Below are positions 18,191 through 27,090 of a DNA stretch of 64,000 bases, piece by piece. A program made the position numbers and the translations under genes. Source of the stretch: Pseudomonadota bacterium (GTDB taxonomy: Bacteria; Myxococcota; Myxococcia; Myxococcales; Myxococcaceae); contig JAFAAN010000111.1 of assembly GCA_023426545.1 (NCBI GenBank), positions 1 to 64,000 on the forward strand. Direction: 5' to 3'. A model generated the notes under the pieces. That model made no database searches and was not told where the DNA came from. It was given only the letters and a program-made list of their open reading frames with translations. The first letter of the stretch is position 1; the number at the start of each line of letters is the position of its first letter.

Positions 18191-19066
18191 ATGTCCCGCA
18201 TCCCGTCGTCGCTGTCCTCGCTTCCACCTGGCACCACTCCCACCGGAGGCGCGACGCCGCCTCCGCGGCATCCTCCTGCCACCCACACGGCGCAGTGCCG
18301 GCCGGCATCCACCTCCGGCGCATCGACGGTGGAGCCCTACCGGGGGCCCGCCCTGGCGCGAGAGCCGGAGCCACGGGTGCCCGGGCCTCGCTCCGGGCCC
18401 CGGGCAGGGGCCGACAATCACTTCGATTTCGGCGTGGGAGGCGCGTTTCCTCCCAGGCCCACGGGCAACCTGATGGAGCAGCTGCGGCAGGGGGCGCTGA
18501 CGGTGGCCCAGTCCGAAGCCGCCGCGCTCAGCCAGGTGATGGGGGACAGCACCGCCATCGATGCGTATGCGCGCGCCCACCTGGACCACTTGAAGCCCAG
18601 TCCGCCGTTTCAGGGCGCACCCACGTCCCTGACGGACTACACCAGCGCTCTTCCGGGCGTTGCGCCAGAGCAGGCCTATGCGTACTTCGTCCGCCACCCG
18701 GCGGCGGTGTTCGAGGCCGCCGGCATCCGCATCCGGCCGGCGACCGCGTCGCTGGTGGATGGGGCGAAGCTGTTCCTGGAGGAGAAGGGGCTTCCCCCGG
18801 TGTGGGCGCCCATCACCGTGCGCCTGGAGCCCGGGGCGAACACGCTGCACATCACCACGCTGGACGGGCACCCGCTGCGCGGGACGAACCGCTTCGTCTT
18901 CGAGGGGGACAGCCAGGGGGGCACCCAGGTGCGTCAGTACTCGGCCTTTCAGGGCAGCTCGCCGGCGACAACCGTGGGCATGAAGCTGATGGACCCCATC
19001 GAGCGGCAACACGACATCTGGCGCGAGGTCCACGCGCACCTGCATGACGTCCTGCGGCCTCGCTGA
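18191..19066 (+). CDS. Protein of unknown function
   Basis: This is a 291-residue protein. The ATG at 18191 (MSRIPSSLSSLPPG) is preferred over a GTG at 18176. The first 95 residues are Pro/Ser/Thr-rich and probably disordered. The C-terminal 180 residues are folded-looking, with regular stretches such as QAYAYFVRHPAAVFEAAGI, VDGAKLFLEEKG and RFVFEGDSQGG, and they end in helices rich in His and Asp. No signal peptide, membrane segment or known motif is seen. Such low-complexity-plus-domain proteins are common in myxobacterial genomes, but I do not recognise this one. Confidence 0.65.
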   Translation: MSRIPSSLSSLPPGTTPTGGATPPPRHPPATHTAQCRPASTSGASTVEPYRGPALAREPEPRVPGPRSGPRAGADNHFDFGVGGAFPPRPTGNLMEQLRQGALTVAQSEAAALSQVMGDSTAIDAYARAHLDHLKPSPPFQGAPTSLTDYTSALPGVAPEQAYAYFVRHPAAVFEAAGIRIRPATASLVDGAKLFLEEKGLPPVWAPITVRLEPGANTLHITTLDGHPLRGTNRFVFEGDSQGGTQVRQYSAFQGSSPATTVGMKLMDPIERQHDIWREVHAHLHDVLRPR

Positions 19067-19320
19067 CGTAGGCTCGGGACTCCGAACTGCTGGCGTCGTT
19101 TCCTGGGGGCACCCCTGACCGCTGCGAGAAGGCCACGCAGCTCGTCCTTCCGGATGGGCGGGGTGGAGGGGCTGGAGGCCCTCGTCCGGGCGCTGGGCCG
19201 GCGGCCGCTGGGGAGGTTGCTCGCGGGCCGCAAGTGTCCGGACGGCGCGTGTGGGGTCCCCTTCAAATAGGGGGAGGGCGGCGGCTAGCATGTCCTCTCC
19301 CCGCAACCTCGGGTTTGTCC

Positions 19321-21852
19321 GTGCACGTTCAACCGTCCTCATACGTCCAGGCCGCCCGGGCCTTCCGTCAGTTCTTCAGTGAGCTCCGGGAGGCCTATCT
19401 GGAGCGGGAGACGCTCTTCACGCAGCTCGAGCTGGCGTTGCTCGGGCGGGAGCACGTGCTGGTGGTGGGGCCGCCAGGGACCGCGAAGAGCGCCATCGCC
19501 AGCGCCGTCCTGGGGCGCATCATCGACGAGCGCACGGGGCTGCCCTCGCTCTTCTCCAAGCAGCTCGCCGAGTCCACCGTCCAGACGGACCTCATCGGCC
19601 CGGTGGACTTCAAGGTGCTCACGGAGACAGGGCGCACCGAGTACCTCACCGACGAGGGGATGCTCGGATCGGAGCACGCCTTCCTGGACGAGGTGTTCGA
19701 CGGCCGGGACATGCTGCTGCGCTCCATCCTCAACGTGCTGTACGAGCGCGAGCTGAAGCACGGCCGGCGGGTGACGACGGGGCGCACCGAGTGCGCGGTG
19801 ATGACGAGCAACCGGTACCTCTCCGAGGTGCTCGCGCGCTCGCCGGAGCTGCTCCTGGCCTTCGCGGACCGGCTGAGCTTCATATGCTTCGTGCCCAAGT
19901 CCTTCGCGCGCCGGGAGAGCCGGGCGGCCATGCTCCACCGCTATGCGCACGGCGCCCGGCCGGACCTGCGAGCGCAGCTGTCACTTCAGCAGATGGACCT
20001 GCTCCAGGACGCGGTGACGAGGGTGGTGGTGCCCAGCCACGTCATGGAGGGGGTGGAGCTGTTGACGGAGGCGCTGGAGCGTGCGTTGGCGGTGCAGGTG
20101 TCGAAGCTGCCGGACTACGTGCCGACGAAGTACTTCTCCCAGCGCTCCGTGGTGAAGGCGCTCTGGGCGCTGAAGGCCGCCGTGGTGCGGGACCAGATCT
20201 ACCGGCGACCCGACCGGGCGCTGGAGGCCACGGTCGATGACCTCGACTCGCTGCGCTGGTTCTTCCTCCTCGGCGGGCCGACTGCGGGGGAGACGGAGGC
20301 GCTCCTCAAGTCCGTGGTCGACCCCCGGGAGCGGGCGCAGCTCGAGATCGTCCGGCTGGAGCAGCGGGCCTTCGACGAGTCACTCGTCAAGGTGCGGCAG
20401 GAGCTGGCCGGTGGTGTGGAGCGGGAAGCCCAGGCGCTGGCATCCTCGGATGAGGCGGCCGCGGCCGAGTCCCTGACTCGCAACTGGCAGCCCTCGCTCG
20501 TCACGTCCACCGCGCGTTCCCTGCTGACCAAGCTGGTGCCGGGTCCCCGGCACGCGCAGAACCGGGCGCCGCTGCTGGCGGCCGCGCGTGCGCTGATGGC
20601 GGCGCAGGAGCAGCGCCTGGCGCGAGGCATGGCCGGGAATGGGGAAGGGCGGGGTGGTGTCGCGCTGCTGTCCTCCTTCGGAGACGTGCTGGCGCTGTGT
20701 CAGAGCGTCCCAGAGCTTCGGCCGGCCTTCGCGCACCTGTGTGAGGCGACGGCGCGGTTCCTCGAAGGGGCGCAGGAGATGATTGCTCTCTCCGCGGAGA
20801 GCGTGGACTTCGAGGACGGGCTCAAGCTGGAGGGGCTGGTCGGGCTGGCGGACAACCTGGAGGAGGAGCTCTCCCAGATGGTGGAGCTGGCGGGTGTGCT
20901 GGCGGAAGGGGCCCCCGCCGCGCTGGAGCACCTGCGCGCGGCGGAGGTGGGCATCCGCTCACGCGTGGTGGGCGCGATTCGACGGCGCGCGGTGTTCGCG
21001 TTCCAGGGGAACCTGGCGCGAGGCCGTCGCGAGCCGCTGGAGGCGCTGTCGGCGGATTCGCGGCGGCTGTCGCAGCTGGAGAGCTCCCTGGCCGTGCTGG
21101 ACCCGTCCCAGCAGGGGCTCAAGCAGGAGCTGTTGTTGCCCCTGGGCATCGCGTACGCCCGCGAGATGTTGTCCTCCGCGCCCTTCGAGCGCATCGAGCA
21201 GTACGGGCGCGTGGCGCAGTCGGTGGCGGAGAACCTCCGGCGCGAGGGTGTTCCCGTGGAGGCGGTCTTCGCCGAGTGCCGCGAGGTCATCGAGTCCCGG
21301 CTGCGAGAGCACGCCCGGCGCCTCATGCGTGACGTAGCCAGCCCCCCGCCTGCCTCCATGTCGGTGCTCAATGGCGACGCCTACGTCTTCTACCGGGGCG
21401 AGTTCGCCGAGAACGCGCTCGACGGTGAGCTGGCCGCGCTCCTGGGGTTGGACGGGCAGCTCGCCTCGGGCCTGGGGGACGCGGCGCCGGGTTTTCTCTC
21501 GGAGGCCGTGCGCGTGGCGGTGGCCCAGGCGGAGCTGGCCTTCGTGCAGACGCGCGTGAAGTACCTGCGGAGCTGGCTGACGCAGCTCCTCACGTCCCTG
21601 CCGCCGCCCGAGTCGCTGACCGAGCGCGTCGAGGCCGAGCGCGTCGTGGACCGGCTGGTGCGCAGCCGCTTCCCGATGCTGGCGCTGAAGGAGGGCGAGC
21701 TGGTGCGGCTCCGGGGCGTCCTCTCCCTGCTGGGCAGCATGCCGGGAGACCTGGGGGATGGGGCCCGGCGGTTGGAGCAGCAGCTCCGGGGCATCGACGA
21801 CGACTTCGGGCGCTTCAGCCGGCTGGTGCTGGAGCGGCGGTCGGAGTCATGA
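19321..21852 (+). CDS. MoxR-family AAA+ ATPase with long helical C-terminus
   Basis: This 843-residue protein is read from GTG 19321. The AAA+ domain occupies about residues 1-330, with Walker A VVGPPGTAKS at about 48-57, Walker B region HAFLDEVFDGRD, and a sensor 1-type stretch VMTSNRYLSEV. The opening (FRQFFSELREAYLERETLFTQL) resembles RavA-type MoxR proteins. The remaining 500 residues are leucine/glutamate-rich helices with no named domain, longer than in RavA. MoxR ATPases usually work with a VWA protein to remodel or activate partners, and the next gene encodes one, so the two are probably a pair. Confidence 0.88.
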   Translation: MHVQPSSYVQAARAFRQFFSELREAYLERETLFTQLELALLGREHVLVVGPPGTAKSAIASAVLGRIIDERTGLPSLFSKQLAESTVQTDLIGPVDFKVLTETGRTEYLTDEGMLGSEHAFLDEVFDGRDMLLRSILNVLYERELKHGRRVTTGRTECAVMTSNRYLSEVLARSPELLLAFADRLSFICFVPKSFARRESRAAMLHRYAHGARPDLRAQLSLQQMDLLQDAVTRVVVPSHVMEGVELLTEALERALAVQVSKLPDYVPTKYFSQRSVVKALWALKAAVVRDQIYRRPDRALEATVDDLDSLRWFFLLGGPTAGETEALLKSVVDPRERAQLEIVRLEQRAFDESLVKVRQELAGGVEREAQALASSDEAAAAESLTRNWQPSLVTSTARSLLTKLVPGPRHAQNRAPLLAAARALMAAQEQRLARGMAGNGEGRGGVALLSSFGDVLALCQSVPELRPAFAHLCEATARFLEGAQEMIALSAESVDFEDGLKLEGLVGLADNLEEELSQMVELAGVLAEGAPAALEHLRAAEVGIRSRVVGAIRRRAVFAFQGNLARGRREPLEALSADSRRLSQLESSLAVLDPSQQGLKQELLLPLGIAYAREMLSSAPFERIEQYGRVAQSVAENLRREGVPVEAVFAECREVIESRLREHARRLMRDVASPPPASMSVLNGDAYVFYRGEFAENALDGELAALLGLDGQLASGLGDAAPGFLSEAVRVAVAQAELAFVQTRVKYLRSWLTQLLTSLPPPESLTERVEAERVVDRLVRSRFPMLALKEGELVRLRGVLSLLGSMPGDLGDGARRLEQQLRGIDDDFGRFSRLVLERRSES

Positions 21853-21901
21853 GCGGGGCCCCGGGCGTGTGGCGCACTGAGCCGGACTGGAGGCGCTGAA
21901 C

Positions 21902-24181
21902 GTGCTGGCGCGGCGGCTCGCGGACTTGCGGACGCGCGTGGACGCGCTCCAACACCCCGCCCCCGCTCGCGGAGGGTGGTGGTCGTTGCTGCTTGGGCGC
22001 CGGGTGCGCGGCCCGGAGGACCTCGCGCTGCCGACGCTCACCGCGTTGGACCGCGACCTGGACCGGGTGGGCGTGCACACGTCGGCGGACGCGCAGCTCC
22101 TCAAGGCACTGGGCCTTCGCAAGGGGCGGGCCGGAGCCCTGGCGCAGGGGCTCCTGGAGCGGGCGCATCAGTCCCTCGAGGAGGTGGAGGCGTGTGTGCA
22201 GCGCGTCGAGCGGGCGTGGCGGGCGGGAGCGCTGCCTCCCGGTGCGCGCGCGGTGCTGGAGAAGGCCTTCATCCAACTGGCGCGTGTGGTGAAGGTGGCG
22301 GAGCTCTTCTCCCGGCCTTCCACGGCTCCGGAGGCGCCGGATGACGCGGTGCTCGACATCTTCGCGCGCCCGGAGGCGCACCGAGAACGTCAGGCCCCCT
22401 CCAGCGCCCGGATGGCCGTCGCGGAGTTCTTCGCGGACAGGGCCCGGGCCAATGCCTCGGACGTCATGCAGAAGCGCAGGGACCTGGACCTGGCGCACGA
22501 GCTGTTGCTCCGCCTGGGCGCGGACCATGACCGCGAGCGGGGCATGGCGTTGCGGCGCGAGGTGGTCGAGTCCCGGGAGCGGGTGCGCGCCGTCCCCGCG
22601 GTGCGCTCGCTGGACGAGCTGCTCCGGCACGTGCGCCACACGGCCCGGCGTGAGCCCGAGGTGGCCTACCGCTCGCTGAAGGGGCTCTACGAGCGGTCGC
22701 TGGAGGCCGGAGATACGGCCATGGCGAGCGCGGCCCGCGCGGCGCTGACGCCGCTGTTGCCCGCGCCCGCGCGGCTGTCGGCCCTGGTGGAGCGCGCAGA
22801 GCTCGACACACTGTCGTACGGGTTGGGCGAGCTGTCCCCGGCGCATGATGCCTCCTCCGGGGAGCCGGGGCACGAGGAGCTGCTGGCCGACCTGGCCTTC
22901 TCCCTGAAGCCCGAGCACCTCGCCACGTTCGAGCTCGCCGCGGGGTGTGCCCGCTACTTCGATGTGGAGGACGCGCTGGCGGAGGAAATCGTCCTGGCGG
23001 ACACGCGCGCGGCCCGGCCCGTGGCCCGGCGTGTGCCGTATCCGACGCAGACGATGACCTACGAGACGACGGGGAGCCTCGACGAGCTCCACAACTTCGT
23101 CTTGACGGACCCACGCATGTTGCTGCGTGACCTGGCCGCCAGCCACCAGTTGGTGCGCGCCTACCTGGACGACGCGCCGCCTCCGCGTCCCCGGAAGGTC
23201 AAGCGCACCGCGGTCCGTGTGTACGTCTGCGACGCGTCGGGCTCGATGCACGGCGCTCGCGCCCGGTTCCGGGACGCCATCGTCATCGCGGAGCTCAACA
23301 ACCTGCGCGTCAAGGCCCGCCGGGGGGAGCACTTCGACCCGCTGTACTTCAGCTTCTTCAACGACGTGCCCACGGAGCTGGCGCGGGTGGACTCGGCGCT
23401 GGAGGCCACCCGGCAGCTCGAGAAGCTGTTCCGCGACTCGCCCGCAGAGGGCCAGACGGACATCACGCTGGCGCTGATGTCCGCCTTCGACTCCATCCGG
23501 GCGGCGCAGGGCAGGGACCCCTACCTCGCGCGGGCCACGGTGGTGCTCATCACCGACGGCGAGGACCGCGTGGACCTGGACCTCATCCGCCGCACCCGCG
23601 CCCCCATGGATGCGCTGGACATCGCATTGAGCTTCATCTCGCTGGGGGAGGAGAATCCCGACCTCCGCGTGCTCGTGCGCGAGCAGCGCGCCGCGGGAGG
23701 CCGCGCCTTCTACCACCACCTGTCCGACGAGGAGATTCTGTGGGCGCGCACCGAGTTCGACACGCCCTGGCGCACGCTGCTGCCACGTGACGTGCCGGTG
23801 TCGGGTGACGTGCTCGAGCAGCTCGCGCCCCACCTGGAGGCGCTGGAGGCCGTGGCGGCGGGGAAGGCCGCTCCCGAGCCCGTGGCCGTGGAGGCGTCGT
23901 TCGACGCGCTCTTCCCCGAGCAGCCCGAGCGTCCCCCGGGCGCGGAGGTGCCCGGCGCGGACGTCGTGCACCGGGTGTCGGACATCCTCGGAGCGCTCGT
24001 GGAGGCCGCGTCGCTGGCCCCCGCGGACCGGCGCGCGGCGGAGAGCCTGCTGCTGCTCCAGCACCTGCTGGGCGTGTACGGAATGACCCCGGCGCGCTAC
24101 CTGGCGGCCCTGTCATGCGGAGAGCAGGCCACGCAGGCCGCCCTTCAGCGCGTGCGGCTGCTGTGCCGGCCCTTCGGGTAG
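21902..24181 (+). CDS. VWA-domain protein, predicted partner of the MoxR ATPase
   Basis: This 759-residue protein has a GTG start 49 bp after the ATPase gene. The N-terminal 430 residues are largely helical. A von Willebrand factor A domain begins around residue 437 with VRVYVCDASGSMHGARARF, an intact MIDAS motif (DxSxS). Later it has QTDITLALMSAFDSI (the MIDAS Thr) and VVLITDGEDRVD. A helical tail follows. The protein resembles ViaA-like partners of RavA in layout. It lacks a signal peptide, so the pair should act in the cytoplasm. The client is unknown. Confidence 0.88.
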   Translation: MLARRLADLRTRVDALQHPAPARGGWWSLLLGRRVRGPEDLALPTLTALDRDLDRVGVHTSADAQLLKALGLRKGRAGALAQGLLERAHQSLEEVEACVQRVERAWRAGALPPGARAVLEKAFIQLARVVKVAELFSRPSTAPEAPDDAVLDIFARPEAHRERQAPSSARMAVAEFFADRARANASDVMQKRRDLDLAHELLLRLGADHDRERGMALRREVVESRERVRAVPAVRSLDELLRHVRHTARREPEVAYRSLKGLYERSLEAGDTAMASAARAALTPLLPAPARLSALVERAELDTLSYGLGELSPAHDASSGEPGHEELLADLAFSLKPEHLATFELAAGCARYFDVEDALAEEIVLADTRAARPVARRVPYPTQTMTYETTGSLDELHNFVLTDPRMLLRDLAASHQLVRAYLDDAPPPRPRKVKRTAVRVYVCDASGSMHGARARFRDAIVIAELNNLRVKARRGEHFDPLYFSFFNDVPTELARVDSALEATRQLEKLFRDSPAEGQTDITLALMSAFDSIRAAQGRDPYLARATVVLITDGEDRVDLDLIRRTRAPMDALDIALSFISLGEENPDLRVLVREQRAAGGRAFYHHLSDEEILWARTEFDTPWRTLLPRDVPVSGDVLEQLAPHLEALEAVAAGKAAPEPVAVEASFDALFPEQPERPPGAEVPGADVVHRVSDILGALVEAASLAPADRRAAESLLLLQHLLGVYGMTPARYLAALSCGEQATQAALQRVRLLCRPFG

Positions 24182-24196
24182 GCTTCGGGCCACGCC

Positions 24197-24757
24197 ATGT
24201 TCTTCGGCCTGTTCGGGAAACGAAAGAAGCAGCCGTCGCGTCCAGCGGACCCGCTGGCCGCGTTCGATCAGCTCATCGAGGACCTGGACCGGCAGGCCGC
24301 GGAGGTTCGCAAGTCCGCGGCGACGCTGCTGGCGCTCAAGGCGGACCTCTCGCGCGCCGAGGAGCGCTACACGCGCCGGCTGGCGGAGCTGACCGAGCGC
24401 CGGGCCACCGCGAAGGAGCGGCAAGACGCACACGCCGTGCGCGTGCTGGAGAAGGACCTGGCCCAAGCGGAAGAGTGGCTCGCCACCACGCGGGACTCGC
24501 TGGAGCGGGCGGAGGCCGACGGGCGCCTGCTGCTGGAGGCCGCGGGGGAGCTGGGGGACCGGGTGGCGGAGCTGCGCCGCGAGCGCGCGAGCGCCTCCGC
24601 CCGGCTCACCGTGGGGGGCCTCGTCTCCGAGGCTCTGCGCGAGCGCGTGGCGCGCTTCGAGCAGGCCCTGGTGGTGGACGCCGCCCGGGACGAGGTCGAG
24701 CGCGCGCACGCCCTGGCGGACATCTACCGCGAGGACCGCAGGGCGCAGGGCGACTGA
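24197..24757 (+). CDS. Coiled-coil protein, third gene of the MoxR-VWA unit
   Basis: This 186-residue protein begins MFFGLFGKRKKQPSR, a short hydrophobic-then-basic start that could touch the membrane surface. Almost all the rest is a charged helix with heptad-like leucines (LKADLSRAEERYTRRLAELTE). The overall look recalls PspA/IM30-type proteins, but it is shorter and I cannot assign it to that family with confidence. It starts 15 bp after the VWA gene, which suggests one operon of ATPase, VWA protein and coiled-coil partner. Confidence 0.7.
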   Translation: MFFGLFGKRKKQPSRPADPLAAFDQLIEDLDRQAAEVRKSAATLLALKADLSRAEERYTRRLAELTERRATAKERQDAHAVRVLEKDLAQAEEWLATTRDSLERAEADGRLLLEAAGELGDRVAELRRERASASARLTVGGLVSEALRERVARFEQALVVDAARDEVERAHALADIYREDRRAQGD

Positions 24758-24764
24758 GCGCGCC

Positions 24765-25646
24765 TCAGGTGCGGCGCGCCGTCTGGTGCAGCTCCAGGAC
24801 GATGTTGCCGCCCTTGAAGAGGCGCACGGCGCCCGACGTCTGGCTCACCACTAGCGCGATGCAGCCCGTGGTGGACGTCATGCCCGCGGCGGCCGCGTGC
24901 CGGGCACCCAGGCCGAGTGGAATCTTCACCGCCTCGTCCGCCGCGGAGAGGTAGCGGCCGGCGGCCAGCACCACGCCGTCCTCGCGGATGACGAAGGCCC
25001 CGTCGAGGACGGAGAAGTTCTTGATGGCCTCGCGAATCTTCGGGTCGAGCACGTTCCGTTCCGCCTCGGAGAGGCCCTGGAACGGGTTGATGGTCATCTG
25101 CCGGCTCTTCTCCAGCACGGTGGTGTGGGCGCCGATGGTGATGATGGTGCCGATGGGGTGGCCCTCGAAGCCCTCCTGGCCAATCTGCAGCGCGAGCTGG
25201 ATGAGGGCGTCCACCACCTGCGAGTTGAACTCGTCGCCCAGCTTCACGCCTTCGATGGCGAGCCGGTCATCGAGCGAGCCGCCGATGCGCATCTGCATCA
25301 GCGTGTCCGGCGCGCGGCCCACCTTGCCCGTCATGCACAGGACGAGGTCGCCCTCCTTGAACGCGCCCTGGGAGAGCGCGGACACGAGCGCCACCTTCAC
25401 CCGCTCGGTGCGCGAGTAGTCGTAGGCGGGAATGACGAGCGCGCGGACCTTCTTGGCGAGGTGCTCCTCGGCCAGCTTGGGCATCGTGACGGCGTACACG
25501 AGCTTCTTCCGGGCGGGCCGACCGCGAAACTCCTCGGGTGGAATGGGCGTGTCGCAGATATAAAGGAAGTGATCGACTTCGTTCTTGCCGGCCAGCGAGA
25601 GGGCCGAACGAAGGAACTCTCGATCGAACTTCGTGCTCTCGGACAA
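24765..25646 (-). CDS. DacZ-like diadenylate cyclase homologue (DisA_N domain) with altered RHR motif
   Basis: This is a 293-residue protein with a TTG start at 25646 behind GGGAGGGG. The N-terminal half (about 1-140; VTMPKLAEEHLAKKVRALVIPA) looks like the pyruvate-kinase-type domain found ahead of the cyclase in DacZ-like proteins. The C-terminal half is a DisA_N domain, with the metal/ATP motif LDGAFVIREDGVVLAAGRY (DGA near residue 214) and GLGARHAAAAGM near residue 248. Active cyclases have RHR at this site; here the last Arg is Ala. It may make cyclic di-AMP, or may have kept only nucleotide binding. It is convergent with the coiled-coil gene. Confidence 0.8.
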   Translation of the reverse strand: MSESTKFDREFLRSALSLAGKNEVDHFLYICDTPIPPEEFRGRPARKKLVYAVTMPKLAEEHLAKKVRALVIPAYDYSRTERVKVALVSALSQGAFKEGDLVLCMTGKVGRAPDTLMQMRIGGSLDDRLAIEGVKLGDEFNSQVVDALIQLALQIGQEGFEGHPIGTIITIGAHTTVLEKSRQMTINPFQGLSEAERNVLDPKIREAIKNFSVLDGAFVIREDGVVLAAGRYLSAADEAVKIPLGLGARHAAAAGMTSTTGCIALVVSQTSGAVRLFKGGNIVLELHQTARRT

Positions 25647-25685
25647 ACGCCCCTCCCTTCACCCTCGGTAAGAACCGAGGTCAGC

Positions 25686-25730
25686 TTGACACTGAAGCCC
25701 ACATGAATAAAGCTTTCGGGCCCTTTTTTT
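25686..25730 (+). promoter_or_regulatory. Candidate housekeeping promoter and T-tract in the DksA-type leader
   Basis: TTGACA at 25686-25691 is a perfect -35 hexamer. After 16 bp comes TAAAGC, a poor -10 match, so the promoter assignment is moderate. Downstream, GGGCCC is followed by seven T residues (25724-25730), unusual in such G+C-rich DNA and resembling the end of an attenuator. The gene starts at 25775. Confidence 0.4.
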
Positions 25731-25774
25731 AGGGGTGCAGGGCCCCAAACCCTCGCTGGACTGGAGCGAAGGCT

Positions 25775-26137
25775 GTGAACCAGAAAGATCTCAAGCGTTA
25801 CAAGAAGATGCTCGAGGACAGCAAGACGAGCCTGCTCGAGAGCGCCAAGAGGACCCTGGTGGAGGAGTCCAGTTTCGACACGGACGACCTCCCCGATGAG
25901 ATCGACCTGGCGTCTTCCGAGTATGCGCAATCGATGGTCTTCCGCCTGAGGGACCGTGAGAAGTTCCTGTTGCAGAAGATTGAAAAGGCGCTCGTCCGAA
26001 TCGAGGACGGCACTTTCGGTATCTGCGAGCGGTGTGAGGAGGATATCTCGCCCAAGCGGCTGGATGCTCGTCCGGTGACGACGCTTTGCATCCGGTGCAA
26101 GGAGGAGCAGGAGAAGAAGGAGAAGTCCTACGGCTGA
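25775..26137 (+). CDS. DksA/TraR-family C4 zinc-finger protein
   Basis: This 120-residue protein has a GTG start. It has the family layout: an N-terminal helical pair with an acidic tip (SSFDTDDLPDEIDLA), then FGICERCEEDISPKRLDARP and TLCIRCKEEQ, which give all four zinc-binding cysteines. DksA proteins bind the secondary channel of RNA polymerase and work with (p)ppGpp. A RelA/SpoT enzyme lies 4 kb downstream. At 120 residues it is shorter than E. coli DksA (151), so it could be a second DksA-like factor. Confidence 0.88.
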   Translation: MNQKDLKRYKKMLEDSKTSLLESAKRTLVEESSFDTDDLPDEIDLASSEYAQSMVFRLRDREKFLLQKIEKALVRIEDGTFGICERCEEDISPKRLDARPVTTLCIRCKEEQEKKEKSYG

Positions 26138-26149
26138 GTGCCGTGCATC

Positions 26150-26185
26150 AAGGGGCCGCGCGGGGGACTCCCCCGTGCGGCCCTT
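26150..26185. terminator. Bidirectional terminator between the DksA-type gene and an FHA gene
   Basis: AAGGGGCCGCGCGGGGG at 26150-26166 pairs with CCCCCGTGCGGCCCTT at 26170-26185, apart from one mismatch and one bulge. TTTT follows at 26190-26193 on the plus strand. The two flanking genes converge here. Confidence 0.75.
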
Positions 26186-26192
26186 CGCATTT

Positions 26193-26960
26193 TCAGGCTG
26201 CTGGCGCCTGGATTTCCACGCGCAGGAGCTGGCGGCCGATGAGGAAGTGGTCGCCGTTGTCCACGAAGGTGGGGCCCGACAGGCGGATGAAGGTGCCGTT
26301 GGAGGAGCCCACGTCGCGGACCTGGAGGCGGTCCTGGCGCACGTGAAGCACCGCGTGGCGGCCGGAGACGAAGCCGTCCGTAGGGAAGGTGAGGTCGCCC
26401 TGCTCGCGGCCCAGGAGGTTGTCGCCCTCGCGCAGCGGGAAGGCGCCGCCGCGCAGGCCCCCCTCCAGGATCTGGACGAGCCGCAAACGGTAGCCGGGAT
26501 CGGGCGAACCCCAGACCTGCGCCCCGCCCGGGCCGGTGGCCGCGGCGGGAATGGGCTCCAGGACGAGGCGCTGCCGTCCCAGGCGCAGCTCGCCGCCTGG
26601 GGGCAGCTCGCGCTCCTGGCGCAGGCGGATGAAGACGCCGTTGGCGCCGCCCACGTCTTCCGCCGCCAGCCGGGCGCCGGAGAAGAAGAAGCGCACCTGC
26701 AGCGGCATGATGAAGGGGTCGTCCGTGAGCGCGATGTCCCCCTGCTGGCCGCAGGTGAGGGTGTCGCGCTGCATGCGGACGATGGACTCGGGGCCGCCGT
26801 CGGCCCGGACCACGCGGATGGAGACCTGCGGGCGCGAGGAGACGCTGGCGACGGCCATGACCATCGTTCCGGAGCGCAGCGGCGAGCCGCACGCCCGGCA
26901 GACGGAAGCGTCCCGGGGGTTTTCGGTGTCACAGCGGGGGCAGTATTCCATCGCGTCCAT
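26193..26960 (-). CDS. Zinc-ribbon protein with two FHA domains
   Basis: This 255-residue protein reads from ATG 26960 (or ATG 26951, three codons in). An N-terminal zinc ribbon (YCPRCDTENPRDASVCRACG) is followed by two forkhead-associated domains. Each has the phosphothreonine-binding features: DVGGANGVFIRL in the first, and GRQHAVLHV-like SGRHAVLHVRQDRLQVRDVGSSNGTF in the second (partial quote; about residues 215-240). FHA domains bind phosphothreonine on partner proteins. The Ser/Thr kinase gene starts divergently about 130 bp away, so it is the likely source of that mark. Confidence 0.88.
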   Translation of the reverse strand: MDAMEYCPRCDTENPRDASVCRACGSPLRSGTMVMAVASVSSRPQVSIRVVRADGGPESIVRMQRDTLTCGQQGDIALTDDPFIMPLQVRFFFSGARLAAEDVGGANGVFIRLRQERELPPGGELRLGRQRLVLEPIPAAATGPGGAQVWGSPDPGYRLRLVQILEGGLRGGAFPLREGDNLLGREQGDLTFPTDGFVSGRHAVLHVRQDRLQVRDVGSSNGTFIRLSGPTFVDNGDHFLIGRQLLRVEIQAPAA

Positions 26961-27090
26961 GGCGGCTAATGGCGGGCTAGGGGTTGTACCAGGGCCGGGG
27001 CCGGGTTGCTTGCCTTGCGTTGCGCGCGGCTTGCTCCCCACCCGAGCGACGTGGTGAAGTCCGTGTCCCACCCCTTTGGGGAACGTTTCC

